DNA of 64,000 bases from an uncultured bacterium (GTDB lineage Bacteria > Nitrospirota > Thermodesulfovibrionia > Thermodesulfovibrionales > Thermodesulfovibrionaceae): NCBI GenBank assembly GCA_937998865.1, contig CALLBR010000029.1, positions 1 through 64,000 of the forward strand, in the 5' to 3' direction. The position numbers and the translations under genes were made by a program. Below are positions 24,916 through 34,427 of the stretch, piece after piece. How positions within the stretch are numbered: the first letter of the stretch is position 1; each line of letters starts with the position of its first letter. Below the pieces are notes generated by a model that did no database searches, was not told the origin of the DNA, and was given only the letters and a program-made list of their open reading frames with translations.

Positions 24916-26064
24916 TCTCCCTAAAGCCTCTATCAATACTTCGATTTCTTCCTCTGTGTGAGCAGCTGTGATAGTGAGTCTAATTCTTGGTATTTTAACA
25001 GTTGGTGGCTTTATGACTGGTGCATAAATGTTTAATCCTTCTAAAATTTTTGATGCCTTTAAAGCCTCCTTTAAGTTTTTAAACAGAATCGGAATAATTG
25101 GAGTTTGAGAGGGAGTTGTTAATAAATCCAGTTTTTTTATACTTTCTTTTACTCTATTTGTATTTTCCCAAAGTTTTTTTATTAAGCTATTGTCCTCTAA
25201 TATAAGTTTTAGAGCAGAGTAACAAGAAGCTACTATAGCGGCTGGAAGAGCTGTGGAATATATAAAACCTCTTGAAGTATTTATTAGCCAATCTATCAGA
25301 AAAGGTGAACTACATATGAAAGCTCCAAAGGAACCTAAAGCTTTAGAAAAAGTTCCCATTTGGATCACAAAATCTTCTGTTTTTAGTCCAAAATGTTTAA
25401 GGGCTCCAAAGCCACCTCCTAAAACACCTGTTCCATGAGCATCATCAAGATAAAGTATAGCTTCTTCATTTCTACAGATTTCGTAAAGTTCCTTAAGAGG
25501 TGCTATATCGCCATCCATACTGAATACTGTATCAGTTATAATTATTCTCTTTCCTTTACATTTGGTTTTCTTAAGTAGTCTGAGTAGGTCCTCTAGGTCA
25601 CAGTGTTTATAAATATGTTTTTCTGCTTTGCTCAATCGGCAGCCATCAATTATGCTTGCGTGATTCAATTCATCACTGAGGATGAGGTCTCCCTCTTCTG
25701 CAATTGATTGGATTACAGATAAATTGGCAGTATAGCCTGAATTAAATATGAGAGATTTTTGAGAATTTTTAAACTTAGAGAGTAATTCCTCCAGTTTTTT
25801 GTGAAAAATGGTACCTCCACTAAGTAATCGAGAAGCTCCTCCTCCTATCCCAAATAGTTTTATGGCCTCTATTGCAGAGTTTTTTATAACTGGATGTTGA
25901 CTTAATCCAAGATAGTCATTAGAGGCAAAATTTATAAATTTTTTACCCTTTATTGTGATTTTCATTCCTTCTCTGCTTTTTAAGTCTCTTACTGAACGAT
26001 ATAGATTTTGAAGTTTTAAATTTTCTATCTTTTTTTCAAAAATTTCAAAAATTTTTTCTGACAT
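24910..26064 (-). CDS. bioF: 8-amino-7-oxononanoate synthase
   Basis: PLP enzyme of biotin synthesis that condenses pimeloyl-thioester with alanine, 384 residues. FASNDYLGLSQHP, GIGGGASRLLSGG, FNSGYTANLSV, DDAHGTGVLG and the PLP lysine in GTFSKALGSFG are all present. Related enzymes (2-amino-3-ketobutyrate CoA ligase) look similar, so the biotin assignment is probable, not certain. No other bio genes are nearby. It is divergent from mraZ, with AAGGGG upstream of ATG on the minus strand. Confidence 0.88.
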   Translation of the reverse strand: MSEKIFEIFEKKIENLKLQNLYRSVRDLKSREGMKITIKGKKFINFASNDYLGLSQHPVIKNSAIEAIKLFGIGGGASRLLSGGTIFHKKLEELLSKFKNSQKSLIFNSGYTANLSVIQSIAEEGDLILSDELNHASIIDGCRLSKAEKHIYKHCDLEDLLRLLKKTKCKGKRIIITDTVFSMDGDIAPLKELYEICRNEEAILYLDDAHGTGVLGGGFGALKHFGLKTEDFVIQMGTFSKALGSFGAFICSSPFLIDWLINTSRGFIYSTALPAAIVASCYSALKLILEDNSLIKKLWENTNRVKESIKKLDLLTTPSQTPIIPILFKNLKEALKASKILEGLNIYAPVIKPPTVKIPRIRLTITAAHTEEEIEVLIEALGRL

Positions 26065-26076
26065 CTTTAATACCCC

Positions 26077-26103
26077 TTGACAAAATTTTCATATTGGTAT
26101 AAT
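26077..26103 (+). promoter_or_regulatory. Promoter of the dcw (division and cell wall) cluster
   Basis: Consensus TTGACA (26077-26082), a 15-base spacer and consensus TATAAT (26098-26103). The expected start site near 26110 falls in the MraZ repeat array, so bound MraZ would block initiation. Confidence 0.65.
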
Positions 26104-26107
26104 ATTG

Positions 26108-26131
26108 GTGGTAAATAGTGGTGGAAAGTGG
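26108..26131 (+). promoter_or_regulatory. MraZ operator: three GTGG repeats with 10-bp period
   Basis: GTGG begins at 26108, 26118 and 26128, exactly one helical turn apart. MraZ is known to bind short direct repeats of this kind (TGGG or GTG-centred, about 10-bp period) in front of its own gene and so repress the dcw cluster. The array lies between the -10 box and the mraZ start codon. Confidence 0.75.
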
Positions 26132-26134
26132 AGT

Positions 26135-26590
26135 ATGATATCTTTCATAGGAAAATATTACCATAATTTAGATCAAAAGGGAAGAGTTATCTTGCCAGCT
26201 CCTCTGAGAGAGGTTTTAGTAAACAAATATTCCTCTCAGAAGCTTTACTTAACAAATGCTCCTTTTGATAAGTCTCTGTATCTTTATCCCCTTGAAGAAT
26301 GGCTCAAAATGGAGGAAAAAATAAGGGAACTTCCTCGCTCCGATGAGGCAGTGATGTTCTTTTTAAGAAGGGTAATAGCTGGAGCAGTCCCTGTGGAGCT
26401 TGACAAGCAAGGTAGACTCCTCATTCCTTATGAACACAGGCAGGATGCTGGTATTAATTCAGAAGTTGTTATTGTAGGACAGATTGACAGGATTGAATTA
26501 TGGGATAAAGTAACTTGGGACAATATTACAGATCCAACAAAAGTAGACATTAAGAGGCTTCAGGATGCTCTTGCAAAGTATGGAATATAA
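26135..26590 (+). CDS. mraZ: Transcriptional regulator MraZ
   Basis: DNA-binding regulator of the dcw cluster, 151 residues, acting as a ring-shaped oligomer. Two tandem SpoVT/AbrB-like halves each carry the DxxxR motif: [16 protein letters not shown] and [16 protein letters not shown]. An in-frame GTG at 26105 would give ten extra residues encoded by the operator itself. The ATG at 26135 starts at the usual family position and is preferred. The 3' end overlaps rsmH by 26 bases. Confidence 0.95.
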   Translation: MISFIGKYYHNLDQKGRVILPAPLREVLVNKYSSQKLYLTNAPFDKSLYLYPLEEWLKMEEKIRELPRSDEAVMFFLRRVIAGAVPVELDKQGRLLIPYEHRQDAGINSEVVIVGQIDRIELWDKVTWDNITDPTKVDIKRLQDALAKYGI

Positions 26591-27461
26591 GAGTCCCCAC
26601 ATTCCTGTAATGGTTAAGGAAGTAATACAACTATTAAATATTAACAAAGATGGAATCTATGTAGATGCCACATTAGGTTGCGGAGGTCATTCAATAGAAA
26701 TTCTCAAGAAATTAGGGAGCAAAGGGTTATTAATTGGATTTGACAGAGATGCTGAGGCAATTGAATGTGCGAGGGATATTATTGATGACGAAAGAGTTAT
26801 ATTTAAAAAAGCTAATTTTTCTCAAATTGTGGATGTACTTAAAGAATTAGGTGTGGAAGAAATTGACGGAATTCTCTTTGATTTGGGAATTTCCATGCTT
26901 CAGATTAAAGATTTATCAAGAGGATTTAGTTTTAACTCCCCTGAGACTCTGGATATGAGGATGGATCAATCACTGCCCCTAAGGGCATGGGATGTGGTAA
27001 ATAAATATCCAGAATATAAATTGATTCAAATATTTAAAGATTACGGGGACGAGCCTTTCTCAAAGAGAATAGCTAAAGAGATTGTTAAGCAAAGACAGAA
27101 AAAGACCATTGATTCTTGTAAAGAATTAGCAGATTTGGTAAAGAAAATAATTCCTAAAAAAGGCAATATTCATCCAGCAACTCAAGTATTTCAGGCAATT
27201 AGAATGGAGGTTAACAGAGAATTAGAGGAACTCAAAGAGGGACTTAAAAAGGCAATGCAAGTGCTCAAAAAGGGAGGAAGAATAGTTGTCATATCTTACC
27301 ACTCGGGTGAGGACAGAATAGTGAAGACTTTTTTTAGGGAGGAGGAGAAAGGGGGCAATATTTTTATTTTAACGAAAAAACCTATTTTTCCCTCTTTAGA
27401 AGAGATAACAAAAAATCCCTCATCAAGAAGTGCAAGATTAAGGGGAGGCGAGAAGTTATGA
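26565..27461 (+). CDS. rsmH: 16S rRNA (cytosine1402-N4)-methyltransferase
   Basis: SAM-dependent methylation of C1402 in 16S rRNA, 298 residues. [10 protein letters not shown] opens the domain, the SAM loop is [14 protein letters not shown], and [22 protein letters not shown] and [13 protein letters not shown] are conserved. ATG 26565 is preferred over 26580 because GAGG (26554-26557) lies 7 bases upstream. It is the second gene of the dcw cluster and overlaps both neighbours. Confidence 0.96.
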   Translation: MLLQSMEYKSPHIPVMVKEVIQLLNINKDGIYVDATLGCGGHSIEILKKLGSKGLLIGFDRDAEAIECARDIIDDERVIFKKANFSQIVDVLKELGVEEIDGILFDLGISMLQIKDLSRGFSFNSPETLDMRMDQSLPLRAWDVVNKYPEYKLIQIFKDYGDEPFSKRIAKEIVKQRQKKTIDSCKELADLVKKIIPKKGNIHPATQVFQAIRMEVNRELEELKEGLKKAMQVLKKGGRIVVISYHSGEDRIVKTFFREEEKGGNIFILTKKPIFPSLEEITKNPSSRSARLRGGEKL

Positions 27462-27784
27462 ACAAATTTTTTTATAGAAGTAGAAATTTTGTAATAATTT
27501 CGGGTATATTAATGTTTCTTGGAGTCTTATCATTGTTTGGTATTTTATGGATAAGATCCAATGTTATTGCACTTGAATATCGATTAAGCCAGTTAGAAGA
27601 AAAAAAGAAACATCTAATGAGACAACAGAGAATTTTATTGGCAGAAAAAGCCTCTTTAACGAGTATAGCGAGGTTTGAAAAGGGTGATATTATAAATCTC
27701 TATTTTCCTGATAGGAAAAAAGTAGTTTATATAACAGAAAAAGCTCCATCTATCAGCACAGTTAGTTTTAATCGTCGAGACTAA
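27458..27784 (+). CDS. ftsL: Cell division protein FtsL (putative)
   Basis: Small bitopic protein of 108 residues: a short basic cytoplasmic start, one transmembrane helix (about 11-33, [20 protein letters not shown]), then a coiled-coil segment ([20 protein letters not shown]). Sequence conservation in FtsL is always low. The call rests on topology, size and position between rsmH and ftsI. It overlaps rsmH by 4 bases. FtsL works with FtsB and FtsQ to activate FtsWI. No ftsB is seen in the cluster. Confidence 0.75.
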   Translation: MNKFFYRSRNFVIISGILMFLGVLSLFGILWIRSNVIALEYRLSQLEEKKKHLMRQQRILLAEKASLTSIARFEKGDIINLYFPDRKKVVYITEKAPSISTVSFNRRD

Positions 27785-27787
27785 AGT

Positions 27788-29512
27788 ATGAATCTAAGGA
27801 TTAAAATCCTTAAGTATATTACCATTTTACTTTATGGAGTGATTATTTTTCGTCTTTTTCTGATAATGTTTATTGAGCATGAAGCCTATCTCCAAAAGGC
27901 AAATAAGCAGCATGTAAAAAAAGAGGAAATATCCCCAAAAAGAGGTAATATCTATGATAGATTAGGTAGAGAGTTAGCCATTTCTCTAGAGAAAGATTCA
28001 CTATTTATTGATCCTGCCATGATAAAGGGAGGGGAAACACTGAATCTCTTAAGTAATTATGTTAAAGTGGACTTTAGAGAAATATCAGAGAGTGCTGAGA
28101 GTAATAAGAGATTTATATGGGTAAAAAGAAAGCTTGATGACGAAGTATCGAAGAAAATAAAAGATTTAAAGATTCAGGGTGTTGGTTTTGTTACAGAAAA
28201 TGTCAGGTTTTATCCTAAAGGCTCAATTGCCTCTCATGTTTTAGGTTTTGTAAATATTGATGAGGAGGGAATAGAAGGTTTAGAAAAATATTATGATAAA
28301 TATCTTAGAGCACAAAGAGCCTCAAAGGTGGTATTAAGAGATGCTACAGGTAAAAAATTATCAGATGGTGTTTACTGGGAGATGAAAGGTAATGATATTT
28401 TTGTTACTCTGGACGAGGGCTTACAACACATTGTTGAAAAATATCTTGATGAAGCTATGATTAAATGGAAAGCTTCATCAGCATCAGCTATAATGATGGA
28501 TCCTTTTACTGGTGAAATTCTCGCATTAGCAAATAGACCTACTTATAACCCTAATGAAATCTTTTCAATAAAGAATTTAGCCAATGTGAGAAATAGAGCA
28601 ATAACCGATGTATATGAACCAGGATCCACTTTTAAAGTAGTCACAGCTACTGCAGCATTAGAGGAGAAAATTATTTTAAGAAATACAAAAATAGATTGTT
28701 CACCAGGATATATTGAAGTGGGAGGGAAAAAAATTAAAGATGTCCATAAACATGGAGTTCTTACTTTCGAAGAGGTTATTCAAAAATCCTCTAATGTAGG
28801 TACAATAAAAATTGCTAAGATGCTTGGCAGAGAAAAGCTTTATGAGTATATTAAAAAGTTTGGTTTTGGTGTAAAGAGTGGGATTGATCTCCCAGGAGAG
28901 GTAGCAGGTCAAGTAAAGCCTATTAATAAATGGTCTGGAACATCTATGGGAGCTATTCCTATTGGTCAAGAAGTGGCAGTTACCCCTCTTCAAGTTTTAA
29001 GAGCCTATTGTGCTGTAGCAAATGGCGGATATCTTGTAAAACCCTTTGTTGTATCTGAAATAAGGTCACCTGATGGAAATCTGATTTATAAGGCTGTAGT
29101 GCAGCGAGAGAGAATTTTTTCTGAGAAAACAGCTTATACTTTAAGAGAAATCCTTACTAAAGTTACTGAGGAAGGTGGAACGGCTACTACAGCTCGAGTA
29201 GAAGGTAATGAAGTAGCTGGAAAAACAGGAACAGCTCAAAAGTATGATCCAAAAATTAAAACATACTCAAAGGACAAGTATGTAAGTTCTTTTGTAGGGT
29301 TTATTCCTGCTAATGATCCTAAGATTGCTCTAATAGTTATTGTTAACGAGCCAAAGGGAGCTCACTATGGAGGGGTTGTTGCGGGACCCATCTTTAAGGC
29401 AATTTCTGATGAAGCTTTAGCATACTTGAATGTTCCAAGAGATGATGTAAAACAAAAGGGAGTTATTGTTAGTATAAATAATGTTAATAGAGAGGTAGTA
29501 TTATCAAGATGA
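27788..29512 (+). CDS. ftsI: Peptidoglycan D,D-transpeptidase FtsI (PBP3)
   Basis: Septal penicillin-binding protein of 574 residues that cross-links new peptidoglycan with FtsW. It has one N-terminal transmembrane helix (about 10-28) and a dimerisation/pedestal region beginning KRGNIYDRLGRELA. The transpeptidase domain has active-site serine PGSTFKVV, second motif KSSNVGT and third motif GKTGTAQ. No PASTA domain follows. It lies 3 bases after ftsL, and its stop overlaps the murE start. Confidence 0.95.
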   Translation: MNLRIKILKYITILLYGVIIFRLFLIMFIEHEAYLQKANKQHVKKEEISPKRGNIYDRLGRELAISLEKDSLFIDPAMIKGGETLNLLSNYVKVDFREISESAESNKRFIWVKRKLDDEVSKKIKDLKIQGVGFVTENVRFYPKGSIASHVLGFVNIDEEGIEGLEKYYDKYLRAQRASKVVLRDATGKKLSDGVYWEMKGNDIFVTLDEGLQHIVEKYLDEAMIKWKASSASAIMMDPFTGEILALANRPTYNPNEIFSIKNLANVRNRAITDVYEPGSTFKVVTATAALEEKIILRNTKIDCSPGYIEVGGKKIKDVHKHGVLTFEEVIQKSSNVGTIKIAKMLGREKLYEYIKKFGFGVKSGIDLPGEVAGQVKPINKWSGTSMGAIPIGQEVAVTPLQVLRAYCAVANGGYLVKPFVVSEIRSPDGNLIYKAVVQRERIFSEKTAYTLREILTKVTEEGGTATTARVEGNEVAGKTGTAQKYDPKIKTYSKDKYVSSFVGFIPANDPKIALIVIVNEPKGAHYGGVVAGPIFKAISDEALAYLNVPRDDVKQKGVIVSINNVNREVVLSR

Positions 29513-30984
29513 AAGTTTCAGAAATTTTAAGAGAAGATTTTGAAATTTTAGGATCCATAGATAAGGATTTCAAAGACATTAAATTTAATTCAAAAGAAGT
29601 GCAAAGAGATACCCTTTTTGTGGCGATTGTAGGTCAGAACAGTGATGGTCATAAATTTATAAAAGAAGCTATTCAAAATGGTGCCATAGCAGTAGTATAT
29701 GAAAAAAATCTTTACAAACCTGAAAATAGCCATGTTACATGGATAGGTGTTGATGACAGCAAAGATGCCCTTGCGTGGATATCTCATAAATTTTATGGAA
29801 GCCCCTCAAAAAAAATTCATCTCATAGGTATCACAGGAACTAATGGAAAAACAACTACCTCTTATCTAATAAGAGATATTTTAAAAGAGAATGGGAAAAG
29901 AACTGGTTTAATAGGTACAATTAAGTATTCTATTGACGATAAGGAAATAAAGGCGATTCATACAACACCCGATGCTTTACAATTTCAGAGTTTACTAAGA
30001 GAAATGTATTCTAAAGGTATTGATTATGTAATTTCTGAAGTTTCCTCCCATGCTTTGGCTTTAAAAAGGGTTGATTATTCAGAGTTTGAAGTAGCAGTTT
30101 TTACAAATCTTTCCAGAGATCATCTTGATTTTCATAAAGACATGGAGGAGTATTTTCAGGCAAAAAGGAGGTTATTTAAGGAACTTTTAAAAAAAGACGG
30201 TTTTTCTGTAATAAATATAGATGATGAATATGGAAGAAGATTAGCAAAGGAAGTGGAAGGCAAAAAATATTTATTATCATTGCAAGATGACAAAAGCAAT
30301 ATTTATGTGAAAAACTACAAATTGAGTTTTGAGGGAACAGAAATAGAAATTAAAATAGAGGGACAAAATCATTATTTTAAAACCTCTCTTGTAGGTATTC
30401 CAAATATTTACAATACCCTTAGTGCGATGGCCGTAGCTTTATCCTTAGGTGTTTCTTTAGATAAGATAGCGTCAGCATTAGCAAAAGCAAAAGCACCTGA
30501 AGGAAGATTCGAAAACATTAAGGAAGGACAGAATTTTCATGTTTTTGTAGATTATGCCCATACTCCTGATGCTCTCTACAGACTTCTTACAAGCGTAATT
30601 AGGCTGAAGGAGGAATTGGCTTCTACAGGAAGAATTATTACAATCTTTGGATGTGGTGGGAATCGTGATAAAGGCAAAAGACCTCAAATGGGAAAAATTG
30701 CCACAGAACTAAGTGATTTTGTAATCATTACCTCTGATAATCCAAGATGGGAAGAGCCCAGACAAATTATAAGAGATATTGAAGAGGGTATAAGCAAGGA
30801 TAACTTTATAGTGGTTTGTGATAGGTGGGATGCCTTAAAAATAGGTGTAAGAATGTGTGAAAAAAATGATATTTTGATAGTGGCTGGCAAAGGGCATGAA
30901 GATTATCAAGAAATAAAAGGAGCGAGATTATCTTTTAGCGATAAAGAGATGTTAAGGAGTATATTAAAGGAGTTTAAAAAATAA
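29509..30984 (+). CDS. murE: UDP-MurNAc-tripeptide synthetase (meso-DAP adding)
   Basis: Adds the third residue to the peptidoglycan stem, 491 residues in three Mur-ligase domains. The ATP loop is GITGTNGKTTTSYL, and the conserved lysine region is near HDFHK-type residues in SRDHLDFHKDMEEYF. The substrate motif TSDNPRWEEP contains DNPR, which selects meso-diaminopimelate over lysine. This agrees with dapF and lysA in the window. It overlaps ftsI (ATGA) and murF by one base. Confidence 0.97.
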   Translation: MKVSEILREDFEILGSIDKDFKDIKFNSKEVQRDTLFVAIVGQNSDGHKFIKEAIQNGAIAVVYEKNLYKPENSHVTWIGVDDSKDALAWISHKFYGSPSKKIHLIGITGTNGKTTTSYLIRDILKENGKRTGLIGTIKYSIDDKEIKAIHTTPDALQFQSLLREMYSKGIDYVISEVSSHALALKRVDYSEFEVAVFTNLSRDHLDFHKDMEEYFQAKRRLFKELLKKDGFSVINIDDEYGRRLAKEVEGKKYLLSLQDDKSNIYVKNYKLSFEGTEIEIKIEGQNHYFKTSLVGIPNIYNTLSAMAVALSLGVSLDKIASALAKAKAPEGRFENIKEGQNFHVFVDYAHTPDALYRLLTSVIRLKEELASTGRIITIFGCGGNRDKGKRPQMGKIATELSDFVIITSDNPRWEEPRQIIRDIEEGISKDNFIVVCDRWDALKIGVRMCEKNDILIVAGKGHEDYQEIKGARLSFSDKEMLRSILKEFKK

Positions 30985-32321
30985 TGTTCACTCTTGATGA
31001 TCTTATTAAGGCAACGGAAGGTAAAGTTTTATCAAAAGGTGATAATATTTTCTTCAGTGCCTCTATTGATACGAGAAATATAGGGGATAGAGATTTATTT
31101 TTTGCCCTTAAAGGGAATAAAAGAGATGGTCATGAATTCATTAATGAAGCTCTTAAAAAAGCTTCTGGTGCAGTAATTTCAAAAGACTTGGCAGTTGATT
31201 CTTCTGGTAAAACAGTGGTAAAAGTTAAGGACACTCTTAAAGCATTGCAGGATTTAGCAAAACATTTGAGAGAGAATTTTCGAGGCAAAGTCATATCAAT
31301 TTTAGGAAGCAATGGGAAAACAACTACAAAAGAATTATTAGCTGCTTTCTTAGCAAAAAAATATGCAGTCTTAAGAACAGAAGGAAACCTAAACAACAAC
31401 ATAGGAGTTCCTTTGTGCCTAAGTAAAGTGGAGAATAATACAGAAATAATGGTTTTGGAACTTGGTACAAATAGGAGAGGAGATATAAGAGAACTTTGCC
31501 AGATTGTTAAACCTCAATATGCTTTAATCACAAACATTGGCTATGAGCATTTAGAGGGTTTTGGTTCCTTAGAAGGTGTCAGAGAAGAAGAACTGGAAGT
31601 ACTTTCCTTTGTCAAAACAGTTTTTGTCAATGGAGATGATGAGTTTTTAATGGAAGGTTTGAGAAATTGGAATGGAAATATTGTAACTTTTGGACTAAAG
31701 GACAAATATGACTATTATGCCACTGATATTGAATTTAACCAAGAGGGAGTAAGGTTTATTTTTAATACAGAGACTTCTAACTTCATACTAAATTCACATC
31801 TTGTGGGCTTACATAATGTTTACAACATAACAGCTGCTTGTGCAGTGGCAGTGCATTTTGGGATATCCAAGTGCATGATAAAAGAGGTTTTAGAAGCTTT
31901 TTATCCACCAAAAATGCGTGGAGAAATAATAAAAATTGATGATATAGAGATATTTTTTGATGCTTACAATGCTAATCCCTCATCCATGAAAGTAGCCATT
32001 GAAGAGCTTGCAAGAAGAAAAGGAAACAGAAAAGCCATAGCTGTCCTGGGTGACATGCTTGAGCTGGGAGACTTCTCTCAGAAAGCCCATGAATATTTAG
32101 GTATTTGGCTCAAAGACATGAAAATAGATGGTTTTGTAGGAGTAGGAAACTTTATTAAAAATGCATTAAGATATGTGGAAGGACCTGTTTTTGAAAAAGC
32201 TGAAGAGGCTGGGAAGTTTCTTAAGAAAGAGCTGAAAGGTGGTGAGGTTCTTTTGATTAAAGGTTCAAGAGGAATGAAAATGGAGGATATACTAAAAATT
32301 TTGGATGAAGGTGGAAGATAA
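30984..32321 (+). CDS. murF: UDP-MurNAc-pentapeptide synthetase
   Basis: Adds D-Ala-D-Ala to the UDP-MurNAc-tripeptide, 445 residues. N-terminal substrate-binding domain with DTRNIGDRDLFFALKG, ATP loop ISILGSNGKTTTKELLA, central ELGTNRRGDI, and C-terminal domain with FDAYNANPSSMK and VLGDMLELG. It is in the standard position between murE and mraY, with one-base TAATG overlaps at both ends. Confidence 0.97.
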   Translation: MFTLDDLIKATEGKVLSKGDNIFFSASIDTRNIGDRDLFFALKGNKRDGHEFINEALKKASGAVISKDLAVDSSGKTVVKVKDTLKALQDLAKHLRENFRGKVISILGSNGKTTTKELLAAFLAKKYAVLRTEGNLNNNIGVPLCLSKVENNTEIMVLELGTNRRGDIRELCQIVKPQYALITNIGYEHLEGFGSLEGVREEELEVLSFVKTVFVNGDDEFLMEGLRNWNGNIVTFGLKDKYDYYATDIEFNQEGVRFIFNTETSNFILNSHLVGLHNVYNITAACAVAVHFGISKCMIKEVLEAFYPPKMRGEIIKIDDIEIFFDAYNANPSSMKVAIEELARRKGNRKAIAVLGDMLELGDFSQKAHEYLGIWLKDMKIDGFVGVGNFIKNALRYVEGPVFEKAEEAGKFLKKELKGGEVLLIKGSRGMKMEDILKILDEGGR

Positions 32322-33406
32322 TGATTTATGAAATATTTTATAGTCTAAGCGATGAAATTTCTTTTTTCAATGTTTTTAGATATATAACCTTTAGAACAAT
32401 GCTTGCTATTTTGACCTCCTTTTTTTTTACTTTTGTTATTGCACCTAAATGCATAAGATGGCTAAAAAATTTTTCTCTTACCCAACACATAAGGGATGAC
32501 GGACCTAAAAGTCATCTAAGGAAAGAAGGAACTCCTACAATGGGAGGAATAATAATTATAGGCTCTGTTTTGATTTCTGTTTTACTGTGGGGAAATCTTC
32601 GAAATCATTACATGTGGATAATGATTCTTAGCTTTTTAGGTTTTGGCCTAATAGGTTTTATTGATGACTATCTAAAAGTTTCAAAGAGAAACTATAAAGG
32701 CCTGCCAGGAAGATATAAATTACTTCTTCAAATATCATTAGCCTTAACAGTAACTTTATTTCTTTATTTCAATCCAAAGGATCCTTATTCAACCGTTTTA
32801 AGTATACCTTTTTTTAAACAATGGCTAATTGATTTAGGGGTTTTTTACATACCCTTTGCTATATTTGTTATTGTTGGTGCTTCCAATGCTGTCAATCTTA
32901 CTGATGGAATGGATGGACTTGCAGCAGGCCTGGTAGGAATAGCATCCATTGTTAATGCAGTGTTGCTTTATATATCTGGTCATGCTGTATTTGCTAAATA
33001 TCTCTATGTTCTTTATATTCCAGGTACCAGTGAACTTGCTGTATTTTGTGGGGCTATGCTTGGAGCATGTTTAGGATTTCTTTGGTACAACTCTTATCCT
33101 GCAGAAGTTTTCATGGGCGATGTAGGTTCTTTAAGCCTCGGCGGAGCTCTAGGAGCATTAGCAGTTATAACAAAACATGAGATTATTCTTGCTGTTGTGG
33201 GTGGAATTTTTGTTGCAGAGGCCATATCAGTGATTCTTCAGGTTTGTTATTTTAAGTTAACAGGTGGAAAAAGAATTTTTCGCATGGCACCACTCCATCA
33301 TCATTTTGAATTAAAAAAGTGGCCTGAAACAAAAGTTATTGTGAGATTTTGGATTATAGGCATTATTCTTGCTCTTTTAAGTCTTTTAACCTTAAAATTG
33401 AGGTGA
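32321..33406 (+). CDS. mraY: Phospho-MurNAc-pentapeptide translocase (lipid I synthase)
   Basis: Polytopic membrane enzyme of 361 residues joining phospho-MurNAc-pentapeptide to undecaprenyl phosphate. It has about ten transmembrane helices, a GTPTMGGI element and the Mg2+-binding aspartates in FIDDYLKVSKRN and NLTDGMDGLAAGL. APLHHHFELKKW near the end is also conserved. It overlaps murF by one base and is followed, unusually, by a D,D-carboxypeptidase gene 4 bases on. Confidence 0.97.
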   Translation: MIYEIFYSLSDEISFFNVFRYITFRTMLAILTSFFFTFVIAPKCIRWLKNFSLTQHIRDDGPKSHLRKEGTPTMGGIIIIGSVLISVLLWGNLRNHYMWIMILSFLGFGLIGFIDDYLKVSKRNYKGLPGRYKLLLQISLALTVTLFLYFNPKDPYSTVLSIPFFKQWLIDLGVFYIPFAIFVIVGASNAVNLTDGMDGLAAGLVGIASIVNAVLLYISGHAVFAKYLYVLYIPGTSELAVFCGAMLGACLGFLWYNSYPAEVFMGDVGSLSLGGALGALAVITKHEIILAVVGGIFVAEAISVILQVCYFKLTGGKRIFRMAPLHHHFELKKWPETKVIVRFWIIGIILALLSLLTLKLR

Positions 33407-33410
33407 TGAT

Positions 33411-34427
33411 ATGAGAAATTTGGCATTTTACGTAGTTTTTATATCTATGTTTTTCTGGATATTTGCCACTTTTTGTTACAGTGAAGAGATTAACGCCCCT
33501 GCAGCAGTAGTAGTGGATGCACAAACAGGCGAAATACTATACGGGAAGAATCCTCATCTTAAGCTTCCTCCTGCCAGCACAACAAAACTTGTAACAGCCA
33601 TCATTGCACTGGAAAAACTTTCACCAGACTATAGAGTAACTATATCTGCTAAAGCAGCTAATACCCCAAGCGTTTCACCAAAATTAAAGGAAGGTGAAGT
33701 TTACACAGTTAGAGATTTGATACATCTTGCCCTCATGCGGTCTGTTAATTCTGCTGCAGTAGCTTTAGCAGAGGCTGTAGCTGGCTCTGAAGAGAATTTT
33801 GTTAAGATCATGAATGAAAAAGTATATAAAATGGGTGCAAAAAATACAAAATTAGCAAATGCCTCAGGTTTGCCAGGTGGAGACCAATACATAACAGCCT
33901 ATGATCTTACTAAAATTATGTCTCATTCTTTGGCTTATCCACTGATAAGAGAGGCTATACAAACACGGGTTCACATAGTATATTCAGAAAATGGATCAGA
34001 ACATTTTATTCAGAATACTAATCAACTCTTATGGACAGAGGACAATATAATTGGTGGCAAAACTGGATATACAAAAACAGCAAGACATTGCTTCGTAAGT
34101 GCTGCAAGAATAAACAACAGACTTGTTTATGTAGCCCTATTGGGTGTTCCTAATAGGGATAAACTCTGGGAGGATACAAAAATTCTCTTAACAAAGGCAG
34201 AAAGTGTAATATCGGGAAAGGATGAGCCCATTGTCATGTATACCAATGAAAAGCCTATTGTTAAGGCTCATTATAAGAAAATAAAATTTGCAGATAAAAA
34301 AAAGCAGATTGTAAAAACAAAAGAAAAAATTTTAGTTAAAAAAGATGTAAAGACTAAAAAAGTGAAAAATAAAAACTCTAACCAAAAGAGGGTAAAAAAT
34401 GCAAGGATTGATCAAAGATCTATCTGA
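33411..34427 (+). CDS. D-alanyl-D-alanine carboxypeptidase (PBP5-type) with lysine-rich tail
   Basis: Secreted peptidase S11 family protein of 338 residues that trims the terminal D-Ala of stem peptides. It has a signal peptide (about 1-25) and the three active-site motifs PASTTKLV, RSVNSAAVAL and GGKTGYTKTA. After the catalytic domain (to about 275), the usual beta-rich PBP5 C-terminal domain and amphipathic anchor are replaced by about 60 strongly basic residues rich in Lys and Asn. That tail might hold it on acidic surface polymers. It sits between mraY and murD, where most dcw clusters have none, and overlaps murD by 29 bases. Confidence 0.9.
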   Translation: MRNLAFYVVFISMFFWIFATFCYSEEINAPAAVVVDAQTGEILYGKNPHLKLPPASTTKLVTAIIALEKLSPDYRVTISAKAANTPSVSPKLKEGEVYTVRDLIHLALMRSVNSAAVALAEAVAGSEENFVKIMNEKVYKMGAKNTKLANASGLPGGDQYITAYDLTKIMSHSLAYPLIREAIQTRVHIVYSENGSEHFIQNTNQLLWTEDNIIGGKTGYTKTARHCFVSAARINNRLVYVALLGVPNRDKLWEDTKILLTKAESVISGKDEPIVMYTNEKPIVKAHYKKIKFADKKKQIVKTKEKILVKKDVKTKKVKNKNSNQKRVKNARIDQRSI

